Assembly: GCA_903826865.1 (NCBI GenBank)
Contig: CAIKGD010000027.1
Span: forward strand, 1 to 64,000
DNA: 64,000 nt
Reading direction: 5' to 3'
Source of the DNA: an uncultured Verrucomicrobiota bacterium
GTDB taxonomy: Bacteria > Verrucomicrobiota > Kiritimatiellia > Kiritimatiellales > Tichowtungiaceae
Part shown: one piece after another, positions 7,050-17,150 of the stretch
Layout: the number at the start of each line of letters is the position of its first letter
Numbering within the stretch: position 1 is the stretch's first letter
Notes under the pieces: model-generated
The model's input: only the letters and a program-made list of their open reading frames with translations
Told to the model about the DNA's origin: nothing
The model's database searches: none
Made by a program: the position numbers and the translations under genes

Positions 7050-8780
7050 ATGGCTACAGAAGTTTTAATGCCGCGGCAGGGACAATCGGTCGAGTCCTGC
7101 ATTATCGTCGGCTGGAAAGTGAAAGCGGGCGAACCGGTCACCGAAGGCCAGACGCTTTGCGATGTCGAGACCGATAAAGCCACGTTTGAAGTTCCGGCTC
7201 CCGCTGCGGGCACTGTGCTTGAAATTTTTTATCCGGCCGGTGCTGACGTACCCGTTCTGAAAGTGATCGCCGTGATCGGCAAGCCGGGAGAAGACATATC
7301 GGCGATGCGTCCTTCGGACGCTGCGCCGAAACCGCAGAATATCGAACAGAAAACTCCGAATAATGAAGTGAAGAAAAAAGAGCCGAAAAACGCTCCTTCT
7401 GCTGTTCGGAGTTCAATATTCAATATTCAAGATTCCGCCGATTATGATGTGATCATAATCGGAGCCGGGCCCGGCGGCTATGTTATGGCTGAACGGGCTG
7501 GACACCTCGGTAAAAAAGTTCTGCTGATCGAAAAAGAACATCTCGGCGGCGTCTGCCTGAACTGCGGCTGCATTCCCACCAAAACGCTGCTCAATTCCGC
7601 CAAACACTATGTCCACGCCAAGGAAGCGTCCGAATTCGGCGTGACCACCGGCGAGGTCAACTTTGATCTTTCGAAAGCGATGGCCTGGAAGACCGAAGTA
7701 ATCGAAACACTGCGCGGCGGCATCGGATTTATGATGAAGAAGAACAAGGTGACCGTGGTGAACGGCACCGCGAAACTGCTCGGACCGCGCAAAGTGCAGG
7801 TCGGCGGCAAAATTTATGAAGGCACCAATGTGGTCATTGCCACCGGGTCATCACCGTTTGTTCCTCCGATTCCCGGCGCGAAACAGCCGCATGTGATGAC
7901 CAGCACGGAGATTCTGAATATTGATACGATGCCCAAAACACTGACCGTGATCGGCGGCGGCGTGATCGGCGTGGAGTTCGCCAGCTTCTTCAGCAGTTTC
8001 GGCGTCAAAGTGGATGTGATCGAAATGCTCGACGAAATTATTCCCTTCATGGACCGCGGGCAGGCCAAAGAATTCCGCAAGGCGCTCAAAGGCAAAGTGG
8101 AATTCAATCTCGGTTGCAAAGTCACGGCGATTGACGGCCATCAGGTGAAATACACAACCAAAGCCGGCGAAGAAAAATCCATCCAGGCGGACATCGTGCT
8201 GATGTCGGTCGGCCGCGTTCCGAACCTTGGAAACATGGGTTTCGAAGAAGCCCGTCTCGATTTCGACCGGCGCGGCATCAAGGTGGATGAGCAGATGCGC
8301 ACCAACCTGCCGGATGTCTATGCGATCGGCGACGTCACCGGACTTTCGCAATTGGCGCACTCCGCCACGCGCATGGGCGAAGTGGCGCTCAATACGATTT
8401 GCGGACAGCCCGACCGCTTCCGCCGCAACGCGATTCCGTGGGCGGTTTACTCCATGCCTGAAGTGGCCGGCTGCGGGCTGACCGAAGAGCAGGCGCAGGC
8501 CGCCGGTCATAAAGTCAAAGCGGCTTCGCTGCCGATGACCATGAGCGGACGCTTCCTCGCCGAAAACGGCAAGCGCGGCCCCGGTTCTGTCAAAGTCATC
8601 AAAGATGCCGACACCGACGTACTGCTCGGTGTTCACATGGTCGGCGCGGGCTGCTCCGAAATGATTTACGGCGCCGCCGTGATGATTGAAGCCGAACTGC
8701 GGGTGAAGGACATCCGCGAAATTGTTTTCCCGCATCCGACCGTCGGAGAAGTAATCCGCGACACCATGTTTCAACTTTAA
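7050..8780 (+). CDS. lpdA: Dihydrolipoamide dehydrogenase (E3) with N-terminal lipoyl domain
   Basis: A 576-residue fusion. Residues 1-85 are a lipoyl domain (K43), then a linker with two heptad arrays, then a full E3 from ~131: FAD motif [11 protein letters not shown], redox disulfide C169-x4-C174 in [15 protein letters not shown]-binding [11 protein letters not shown], and a C-terminal His-Glu pair in [10 protein letters not shown]3 reoxidises dihydrolipoamide with NAD+. An extra Cys lies between the two redox cysteines where Val is usual. A good GGAGA box precedes the ATG. It sits between E2 and E1. Confidence 0.94.
   Translation: MATEVLMPRQGQSVESCIIVGWKVKAGEPVTEGQTLCDVETDKATFEVPAPAAGTVLEIFYPAGADVPVLKVIAVIGKPGEDISAMRPSDAAPKPQNIEQKTPNNEVKKKEPKNAPSAVRSSIFNIQDSADYDVIIIGAGPGGYVMAERAGHLGKKVLLIEKEHLGGVCLNCGCIPTKTLLNSAKHYVHAKEASEFGVTTGEVNFDLSKAMAWKTEVIETLRGGIGFMMKKNKVTVVNGTAKLLGPRKVQVGGKIYEGTNVVIATGSSPFVPPIPGAKQPHVMTSTEILNIDTMPKTLTVIGGGVIGVEFASFFSSFGVKVDVIEMLDEIIPFMDRGQAKEFRKALKGKVEFNLGCKVTAIDGHQVKYTTKAGEEKSIQADIVLMSVGRVPNLGNMGFEEARLDFDRRGIKVDEQMRTNLPDVYAIGDVTGLSQLAHSATRMGEVALNTICGQPDRFRRNAIPWAVYSMPEVAGCGLTEEQAQAAGHKVKAASLPMTMSGRFLAENGKRGPGSVKVIKDADTDVLLGVHMVGAGCSEMIYGAAVMIEAELRVKDIREIVFPHPTVGEVIRDTMFQL
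7337..7371. repeat. Heptad array in E3 linker (first)
   Basis: GAA-phased words at 7337, 7344, 7358 and 7365, encoding the [13 protein letters not shown] part of the linker between lipoyl and E3 domains. Confidence 0.55.
7405..7439. repeat. Heptad array in E3 linker (second)
   Basis: TTC recurs at 7405, 7412, 7419, 7426 and 7433, encoding [12 protein letters not shown] just before the FAD-binding domain. The words resemble, in inverted form, those of the first linker array. Confidence 0.65.
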
Positions 8781-8797
8781 ACAACAGGAGAATCCCC

Positions 8798-11251
<2,454 letters not shown>

Positions 11252-11265
11252 GCGCGTAACGAATA

Positions 11266-11310
11266 TTGCGTACTGCGTATTGATTCTTCTGATACGCAGT
11301 ACGTAATACG
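11266..11310. repeat. Heptad array forming a hairpin
   Basis: TTGCGTA and CTGCGTA on the left; TACGCAG and TACGTAA on the right. The 12-mer CGTACTGCGTAT (11269-11280) pairs with 11292-11303 across an 11-base loop. Same words as 1433-1532. Confidence 0.7.
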
Positions 11311-11321
11311 GAGAACTTGAA

Positions 11322-12626
11322 ATGAACCTTGAACCATTAAACCATCCGTTGGTGGAAGTTCGCCTTAACGCTGTCCGGGCCATTGGCGAGGATTGTAAAA
11401 AAGGTGTGAAGCAAACGGAAGAAGTGAACAACCATGTTCACACGATCTATTCCTTCAGCCCGTATTCGCCCTGCATGGCCGCGGTGAAAGCCGCGCAGGC
11501 CGGGTTGCAGACGGTCGGCATCATGGATCACGATTCCGTTTCCGGCTGTGAGGAAATGATGGAGGCCTGCAAGGCTGTCAACATCGCCTCAACGGCCGGT
11601 TGTGAAATCCGGGTGAACATGGACGGTACGCTGGTTGAAGGCCGCAAGACCAACAACCCGGATGAGCCGAACATCAGCTATATTGCTTTCCACGGCATTC
11701 CGCGCACACAGTTCAAAGCGGTTGCCGAGTTTTTGAAGCCGATCACTAAGGCGCGGATTGCACGCGACCGGAAAGAAGTCGAACGGCTCAACGCGGCGCT
11801 GGTAAAGCTCGGTGCCCCGCAGCTGGATTTCGAAAAAGATGTCATGGCGATTTCCGAAGCCGCCGCCGGCGGTTCAATCACCGAGCGCCATATTCTCTAC
11901 GCGCTGTCGCTGAAACTGATCAAGGCGTTCGGCAAAGGGGCGAAGCTGATCTCCTTCGTTGAAAAGCAGATGCAGATTCCGATTCCCGGCAAGCTGAAAG
12001 AAATTCTGCTGGATTTGAATAACCCGCACTACGCCTACGATCTGCTTGGCGTTTTCAAGTCCGCGCTGGTGCCGGAGTTTTTCATCCTGTCTGGCAAAGA
12101 CGAATGCATCAATGTCCGCGATGCGGTGAAGTTCGCCAACGGCATCGGCGCGATTCCGGCCTACGCCTATCTGGGCGACGTCGGCGAATCGCCGACCGGC
12201 GACAAAAAAGCCGAAAAGTTTGAAGACGACTATCTCGACGCGCTGGTGCCGGAATTGAAGAAGATCGGGTTCAAGGCGATCACCTATATGCCGCCGCGCA
12301 ACACGAAGCCGCAGCTGCTTCGCCTGCAAAAACTCTGCCAGGCCAACGGACTGATGGAAATCAGCGGTGTGGACATCAACAGCTCGCGCCAGGTTTTCAA
12401 CTGCCCGATTCTGCTCGAACCGGAATTCCGCCATCTGACGGATGCCGCATGGGCGCTGATCGCGCACGAAAAACTGGCGGCGGAAAGTCCGAAGCTTGGA
12501 CTTTTCCATCCGCAGAATCCGTTGGCTTCCCGGCCTTTGGAAAAGCGGCTTCAAAAATACGCCGCTATCGGCAGACAGATCGATAACCGCCAGCCCGAAA
12601 AGGCGCTGAAGCTGATCGATTTTTAG
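11322..12626 (+). CDS. PHP-domain protein
   Basis: A 434-residue protein with an N-terminal PHP metallophosphoesterase domain: HVH (about residue 39) and IMDHDSVSG carry metal-binding histidines and aspartates. PHP proteins hydrolyse phosphoesters such as phosphotyrosine, histidinol phosphate or nucleotide ends. The C-terminal half does not suggest a specific subfamily, so the substrate is unknown. It follows E1 after a repeat hairpin, possibly in the same transcript. Its last ~30 codons (EKRLQKYAAIGRQIDNRQPE) recur as a decayed copy at 14667-14757, beyond two inserted genes. Confidence 0.8.
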   Translation: MNLEPLNHPLVEVRLNAVRAIGEDCKKGVKQTEEVNNHVHTIYSFSPYSPCMAAVKAAQAGLQTVGIMDHDSVSGCEEMMEACKAVNIASTAGCEIRVNMDGTLVEGRKTNNPDEPNISYIAFHGIPRTQFKAVAEFLKPITKARIARDRKEVERLNAALVKLGAPQLDFEKDVMAISEAAAGGSITERHILYALSLKLIKAFGKGAKLISFVEKQMQIPIPGKLKEILLDLNNPHYAYDLLGVFKSALVPEFFILSGKDECINVRDAVKFANGIGAIPAYAYLGDVGESPTGDKKAEKFEDDYLDALVPELKKIGFKAITYMPPRNTKPQLLRLQKLCQANGLMEISGVDINSSRQVFNCPILLEPEFRHLTDAAWALIAHEKLAAESPKLGLFHPQNPLASRPLEKRLQKYAAIGRQIDNRQPEKALKLIDF

Positions 12627-12636
12627 GCGGAGCAGT

Positions 12637-13593
12637 TTAAATCGAATCTACGATCTCTTTTACTTTGCGGTCGTAGTTTTCTTTGTCGATCAGACCTTGA
12701 TCTAAAAGTTGTTTGACCTGTTTTAAGCGTTCGTCCGCACCCTGCTTGTTCTGTGCGGCTGGCCTTGCGGGTGTTCTGGCAACTGGCCTTGGATTTCCAA
12801 GCTTCGTCCCGAGCGTTCCGCCTTGCGCTTTGAATAATGCTTGGACTTCGTCGGCAGACAAAGCGCGGTTAAACATCATCACGTCATCCATCATGCCATA
12901 GAAGGAGGCATCATATTTACTCAAAGGATCATCTCCTTGATTGGAACGGTTTCCGCCGATGGTCAAATCGCAGGAGGTGGCACCGATATCTCCCTTCCAG
13001 TAGGCTCTATTGACAAGCCACCCATCCACGTAAAGCCTTGCGTCTGCACCATCAAAAGTGCCGACGATATGACGCCACTGTCCATCTGCTATCAGAATAC
13101 GGGAATATGGAGCCGCTTTGCCCACTTCAATTCCTACTTGACCTCGCCATCTTGGCTTTCCGTTGGTGGTGTCTCCGCCCATGCTTAGAACATATCCCTT
13201 AGCGAAGTCCTTGTCGAAAATACGCCGCCATGCCGCGTCTTTGTATGAGGTCTTAATCCACGCTGATAGGGTTAAAACGGGCGGGTTGATTGAATCGTTG
13301 TTCGGTACGGTAATGTAACTGTTGGTTGGGCCAAAGCTGGCGCAGCCGCCTTGATGCCCGTCTTTTATCCACTCGACACTGACGGGGTGGCCATTGTTAC
13401 CTTGACCGCTTTCGTCGGCGATTTCCGTAGTACCCGGCTCGCTATCAAAACTGTAGTAGAGAACAAGGCCTTTGCGGAGATCCTCCGGTAGCGCGGAAGC
13501 TTTTGCTGAGAGATCAGCCCCAAGCGCGCTAGTGGCGAAGGAAGCGATACCAATGGTTGCGATGACAAGGATGCGTTTTGTTTTCATTTTCAC
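12637..13593 (-). CDS. Secreted LamG-fold protein with C-terminal SHOCT domain (copy 1)
   Basis: A 318-residue product. A signal peptide (residues 1-25, cut near SALGA) is followed by a concanavalin/LamG beta-sandwich (about 45-250; GLVLYYSFD, GPTNSYITVP, LTLSAWIKTS, DGQWRHIVGTFDG, MDDVMMFNRALS) and a SHOCT-like helix pair at the end (RLKQVKQLLDQGLIDKENYD). LamG-like folds usually bind glycans or proteins; SHOCT function is unclear. It is ~75% similar to the adjacent copy upstream and shares its direction. Its GAGG ribosome binding site overlaps the TGA stop of that copy, so the two are translationally coupled. Confidence 0.82.
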   Translation of the reverse strand: MKMKTKRILVIATIGIASFATSALGADLSAKASALPEDLRKGLVLYYSFDSEPGTTEIADESGQGNNGHPVSVEWIKDGHQGGCASFGPTNSYITVPNNDSINPPVLTLSAWIKTSYKDAAWRRIFDKDFAKGYVLSMGGDTTNGKPRWRGQVGIEVGKAAPYSRILIADGQWRHIVGTFDGADARLYVDGWLVNRAYWKGDIGATSCDLTIGGNRSNQGDDPLSKYDASFYGMMDDVMMFNRALSADEVQALFKAQGGTLGTKLGNPRPVARTPARPAAQNKQGADERLKQVKQLLDQGLIDKENYDRKVKEIVDSI

Positions 13594-13594
13594 C

Positions 13595-14545
13595 TCAGAT
13601 TGAATCCACGATCTCTTTTACTTTGCGGTCGTAGTTTTCTTTGTCGATCAGACCTTGATCAAAGAGTTGTTTAACCTGTTTTAAGCGTTCGTCCGCACTC
13701 TGCTTGTTCTGTGCGGATGGCCTTGCCGGTGCTCTGGCGACTGGAACGGGTTTTCCAAGTTTTTCCCCGAGCACCCCGCCTTGCGCTTTGAATAATGCTT
13801 GGACTTCGCCATCAGACAGGGCGCGGTTAAACATCATTACATCGTCCATCCGGCCATTGAAGGAAGCGCCCACCGCGTTCAAATGCGCCACCGATCCGAA
13901 CTTGGAGCGATTTTCTCCGATAGTCAAATCGTAGGTGGTGCGCGGCACCTTTCCGAGCCAGTGACTCGTCGTAACGAGCTTTCCGTCAACATACAATTTT
14001 GCGTCCGCACCATCGCAGGTGCCGATGACATGATGCCATTGTCCATCCGTTACCTGAAAGCCGGAAGACGCCCACATTTTTCCAGCTCTCAAACACACCT
14101 GACCTTGCCATGAGCCCCCGTTTTTGTTGTCTCCGCCCATTGTTAAAGCGTAGCCATCATCATAGCCTTTATCGAAAATGCGCCGCCATGCCCCATCTTT
14201 ATATGAGGTCTTGATCCACACTGACAAGGTCAAGACGTCCGGGTTTAGCTTCGTCCTATCCGGTACGGTAATATAACTGTTGGTCATGCCGAAGTTGGCG
14301 GCTCCGCCCCGATGCCCGTCTTTTATCCACTCGACACTGACGGGGTGGCCATTGTTACCTTGACCGCTTTCGTCGGCGATTTCCATAGTACCCGGCTCGC
14401 TATCAAAACTGTAATAGAGAACAAGGCCTTTGCGGAGTTCTTCCGGCAGCGCGGAAGCTTTTGCTGAGAGCTCGGCTCCAAGCACGCTAATGGCGAAGGA
14501 AACGATTCCAATGGTTGCGATGACAAGGCCGCATTTTGGTTTCAT
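13595..14545 (-). CDS. Secreted LamG-fold protein with C-terminal SHOCT domain (copy 2)
   Basis: A 316-residue paralogue of the neighbouring gene with the same layout: signal peptide, LamG-like beta-sandwich, Pro/Ala linker (PVARAPARPSAQNK), SHOCT-like tail. Start at 14545 preceded by an AGGAA box. The two copies are nearly identical at both ends and differ mainly on the sandwich surface (around residues 130-230), as expected after tandem duplication with divergence of the binding face. The pair is antisense to the flanking PHP gene and lies between that gene and a decayed copy of its 3' end. Confidence 0.82.
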   Translation of the reverse strand: MKPKCGLVIATIGIVSFAISVLGAELSAKASALPEELRKGLVLYYSFDSEPGTMEIADESGQGNNGHPVSVEWIKDGHRGGAANFGMTNSYITVPDRTKLNPDVLTLSVWIKTSYKDGAWRRIFDKGYDDGYALTMGGDNKNGGSWQGQVCLRAGKMWASSGFQVTDGQWHHVIGTCDGADAKLYVDGKLVTTSHWLGKVPRTTYDLTIGENRSKFGSVAHLNAVGASFNGRMDDVMMFNRALSDGEVQALFKAQGGVLGEKLGKPVPVARAPARPSAQNKQSADERLKQVKQLFDQGLIDKENYDRKVKEIVDSI

Positions 14546-14666
14546 TGGTTGTTCCTGACTGTGTTTTCACGGTATTTGAATGCTTAATAAAAATTCGCTT
14601 TCTTGCGGGTGAGGGTAAAGTTAGGGCAGTTCATTGTCAAAATAATGGGTCGGATATTTTCTTAGG

Positions 14667-14757
14667 CTTTGAAAAACGGATTCAGAAATATGCCGCCATC
14701 GGCAGACAGATCGATAACCGCCAGCCCGAAAAGACAATAACCCTAGTCGATTTTTGA
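14667..14757 (+). pseudogene. Decayed duplicate of the 3' end of the PHP gene
   Basis: The reading FEKRIQKYAAIGRQIDNRQ and the closing TITLVDF match the last 30 residues of the PHP protein ending at 12626 (EKRLQKYAAIGRQIDNRQ, ending ALKLIDF). The DNA match runs from about 12536-12630 to 14667-14760 and is close but not identical, with mostly third-position changes. No upstream part of the PHP gene is present. The two LamG genes lie exactly between the full gene and this fragment. Confidence 0.85.
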
Positions 14758-14762
14758 GGTGG

Positions 14763-14880
14763 AACGCGCCGTTCCGGCGCGTTTAGCGTGCGCGGAGCGC
14801 CCGCTCTACCTGAAGTGATTGAAGGTCGCGGTTTCACCCGCGCCATTTTTAATTTACGGCCGGCGTGGAAGCCGTCCCTC
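14763..14880. repeat. Palindromic intergenic repeats
   Basis: Contains an AACGCGCC/GGCGCGTT hairpin (14763-14784) that may act as a terminator, and the segment CCGGCGTGGAAGCCGTCCC, which belongs to the same family as sequences at 37301-37351 and, more loosely, 29689-29737. No gene is seen here. Confidence 0.5.
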
Positions 14881-14882
14881 CA

Positions 14883-15713
14883 TCACAGCCGTTGCAAAGT
14901 CAGCAGCGCGAAGCTGATCGTGACGGTGAGTTCGCTGAGTCGTTGCACGTCAGCCTTTGCTTCCGGACTGGAGCACCAGAAAATCGGTGTCATCTGGATA
15001 AGGTCGGCGAGCTGTACTGCGTTGAGCGTCTGCTGATAGCTCAGCAGTTCACGGTGTGTTTCCGTGAAGTGCGGCGCACATTTGACGGCGGCTTCATCGG
15101 CCTTTTCTTCAAAGTCTCCGGCGTTCGCCGCCAGCCGCGAGCGCAGTTCAATCAGATGGTTTACCCCGGGAACTCCGAGAATCAGCGCGCCGTCCGGTTT
15201 CAGAATGCGGGCGAATTCTTCCGGATTGCGCGGAGCGAGAACGCTTAGAATCGCATCGAGCGAATGATCGGCAAACGGCAGTTTGCGCATACCGTTGGCG
15301 ACAATCCACTTTGCTTTCTTGTACCGCTTGGCCGCGCAGCGCACGGCTTCTTTGGAAACATCGACACCGAAAAACTGTCCGTCGTGCGCTTCGCTCAGCG
15401 CGCCGAGAAAATGACCTTCGCCGCAGCCGCAGTCCAGAAGAGAAAGCGATGAACGCTGAGTGATGAATGATGAGTTAAGAATAAGAGCGGTGAGAGAGTC
15501 GAAAGCGCCGGAGTCGAAAAAGCGCCGCCGGGCCTGAATCATGGCGGCATCGTCGCCGGGATGGCTGGAGCGCCGCTGATGGCTGAGCAGCAGGTTGATA
15601 TAACCTTCTTTCGCCGGATCGAAGGAGTGACCGTTTTCGCATCGGCACTCTTTTCCATTCCATTCCAGAGCGCTTCCACACACCGGACAGATCAGGGTGG
15701 AGTCAGTTTTCAT
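14883..15713 (-). CDS. rlmA: 23S rRNA (guanine-N1)-methyltransferase, RlmA type
   Basis: A 276-residue SAM-dependent methyltransferase. The N-terminus has a zinc-binding CPVCGSAL...CRCENGHSFD pattern followed by AKEGYINLLLSHQRRSSHPGDDAAMIQARR, diagnostic for RlmA, which methylates a guanine of helix 35 in 23S rRNA. The Rossmann motif I is LLDCGCGEGH. Just before it, the DNA (15451-15485) is a heptad array encoding LILNSSFITQRSSL, so this protein carries an insertion at the same relative place as PrmC. The first 11 bases overlap the end of dinB, pointing to cotranscription. Confidence 0.88.
   Translation of the reverse strand: MKTDSTLICPVCGSALEWNGKECRCENGHSFDPAKEGYINLLLSHQRRSSHPGDDAAMIQARRRFFDSGAFDSLTALILNSSFITQRSSLSLLDCGCGEGHFLGALSEAHDGQFFGVDVSKEAVRCAAKRYKKAKWIVANGMRKLPFADHSLDAILSVLAPRNPEEFARILKPDGALILGVPGVNHLIELRSRLAANAGDFEEKADEAAVKCAPHFTETHRELLSYQQTLNAVQLADLIQMTPIFWCSSPEAKADVQRLSELTVTISFALLTLQRL
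15451..15485. repeat. Heptad array inside rlmA
   Basis: Five GA-phased units on the plus strand: GAACGCT, GAGTGAT, GAATGAT, GAGTTAA, GAATAAG. In frame within rlmA, immediately before the SAM-binding motif. Confidence 0.7.
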
Positions 15714-16890
15714 TCAGGTTTGATCCTCGTTGTATGCTTTTGCGTCCGAATTTTGCGCGGATGCGGTCAACGGCGCGGCTGAGCGCTTCCCGTCTGGTGG
15801 AGGTCTTTTTTTCCGGACTTTGGAAAAGGTCGAGCTGCGGGGCATCGGCGGTCAGGCGAAGTCCGCTGACACCGAAGCCGATAAGGCGTACCGGACTGTG
15901 CAATGCCTCTTTCCGGAAAAGTTCGAGCGCGGTTTCGCGCAGGGTGATGTCGTCGCAGCAGGGCGGATCAAGCCGCCGCTGGCGGGTGATGGTGGAAAAA
16001 TCCTTCCAGCGGAGTTTGATCTGTGCAGTAGTGGCATAGAATCCGGCACGGCGCAGGCGCATGCCGACTTTATCGGCGAGGTCGAGCAGGGCGGCTTCAA
16101 CCACTTTGGCGTCGCGCTGATCTTCGTCGAAGGTGATTTCGTTGGAGATGCTTTTTTCTTCACTCGCCGTTGCGAGTTCGCGGTCGTCGATGCCGAAGGC
16201 CAGCCGCCGGAAGCTGGCGGCGGCGCTTTCTCCGACCCACGCGGCGAGCTTTGCCGGCGCGACGGTCTGGAGATCGCCGATGGTACGGATATGGTGCGCT
16301 TCGAGGATCGCCTGTGTTTTTCTGCCCGCGCCCCACATCCGTTTGACCGGCAGCGGCGCGAGGAAAGCGGCTATGCCTTTTTCTGAATCCGGGACGATGG
16401 TGAGTCCGTCGGGCTTGTTGAGGTCGCTGGCGATTTTGGCGAGGAACATATTAGAGGCGACGCCGACTGAACAGGTGAGACCGGTTTTTTCCAGTACGGC
16501 GGCTTTGATTTTCCGGGCGATGGCCGGGCCGTCGCCGAAGAGGTAGCGTGCGCCGGTGACGTCGAGGAAAGCTTCGTCACAGGAGAGCGGTTCGACGAGC
16601 GGGGTAAAGTGCCGGAAAACTTCCATGATCTGTTCCGAAATTTCGTGGTAGCGCTTCATGTTCGGCGGCAGAAAGACGGCGTGCGAACAGAGTTTGAAGG
16701 CGGTGCGGGAAGGCATGGCGGAATGAATACCGAATTTGCGCGCTTCGTAGGAACAGGTTGAAACCACGCCGCGTTTGTCCGGCGGCGAACCGATGACAAC
16801 CGGCAATCCCATCAGTTCGGGGTGGTCATGGACTTCGACCGCCGCGAAAAAGGCGTCCATGTCGATGTGAAGTATGGTTTTTGCGGGCAT
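15703..16890 (-). CDS. dinB: DNA polymerase IV (Y family)
   Basis: A 395-residue translesion polymerase counted from the ATG at 16890; an in-frame GTG at 16908 would add six residues, and neither has a clear ribosome binding site. Catalytic residues are visible: D10/D12 in HIDMDAFFAAVE and D105-E106 in SCDEAFLD. Palm, fingers, thumb (helix-hairpin-helix around TIGDLQTVAPAKLAAWVG) and little-finger domains are all present, so length is normal. It performs error-prone bypass synthesis, usually under SOS control; no obvious LexA box is seen. It overlaps rlmA by 11 bases. Confidence 0.92.
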   Translation of the reverse strand: MPAKTILHIDMDAFFAAVEVHDHPELMGLPVVIGSPPDKRGVVSTCSYEARKFGIHSAMPSRTAFKLCSHAVFLPPNMKRYHEISEQIMEVFRHFTPLVEPLSCDEAFLDVTGARYLFGDGPAIARKIKAAVLEKTGLTCSVGVASNMFLAKIASDLNKPDGLTIVPDSEKGIAAFLAPLPVKRMWGAGRKTQAILEAHHIRTIGDLQTVAPAKLAAWVGESAAASFRRLAFGIDDRELATASEEKSISNEITFDEDQRDAKVVEAALLDLADKVGMRLRRAGFYATTAQIKLRWKDFSTITRQRRLDPPCCDDITLRETALELFRKEALHSPVRLIGFGVSGLRLTADAPQLDLFQSPEKKTSTRREALSRAVDRIRAKFGRKSIQRGSNLNEN

Positions 16891-16908
16891 CTGATCGGTT
16901 TTATACAC

Positions 16909-17150
16909 TTTTCAAAACACCGGGAAAACAATACCGAACGCTTTTATCACCCTCGTTATCGGGGAATCCGCTACAAAACAATCAAGGCAGGTTTTTTATC
17001 GAAACTGTCGCAGAATACCCCTCGACTTGTCGCGGGGATGAAGCGAGGGAGATTTTTTAAGGGAGAGTGGACGTCTCCCTTTCCCGACAAGCCCGTGCGG
17101 AGTACAAGGGCTGCTGTTTCAAAATGCCCCGCGGCTTTCCGCAGGGAGTT
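16909..17150. repeat. Intergenic region with palindromic sequences
   Basis: No gene is seen. Imperfect inverted repeats occur at about 17019-17051 (CCCTCG...CGAGGG) and 17060-17083 (AAGGGAGA...TCTCCCTT), and near the end CCCCGCGG...CCGCAGGG. They may end transcription of the PPC-domain gene on the minus strand or be dispersed palindromic repeats. Confidence 0.4.

Noticed and set aside
8217-8231. TTCCGAACCTTGGAA counted as another palindrome copy
   Set aside because: One mismatch in the core, and the codons encode the conserved VPNLGN motif of E3, so coding constraint explains it.
17060-17083. AAGGGAGA...TCTCCCTT inverted repeat considered as terminator of the PPC-domain gene
   Set aside because: There is no T-run on the minus strand after the stem; left as part of a repeat-rich gap.
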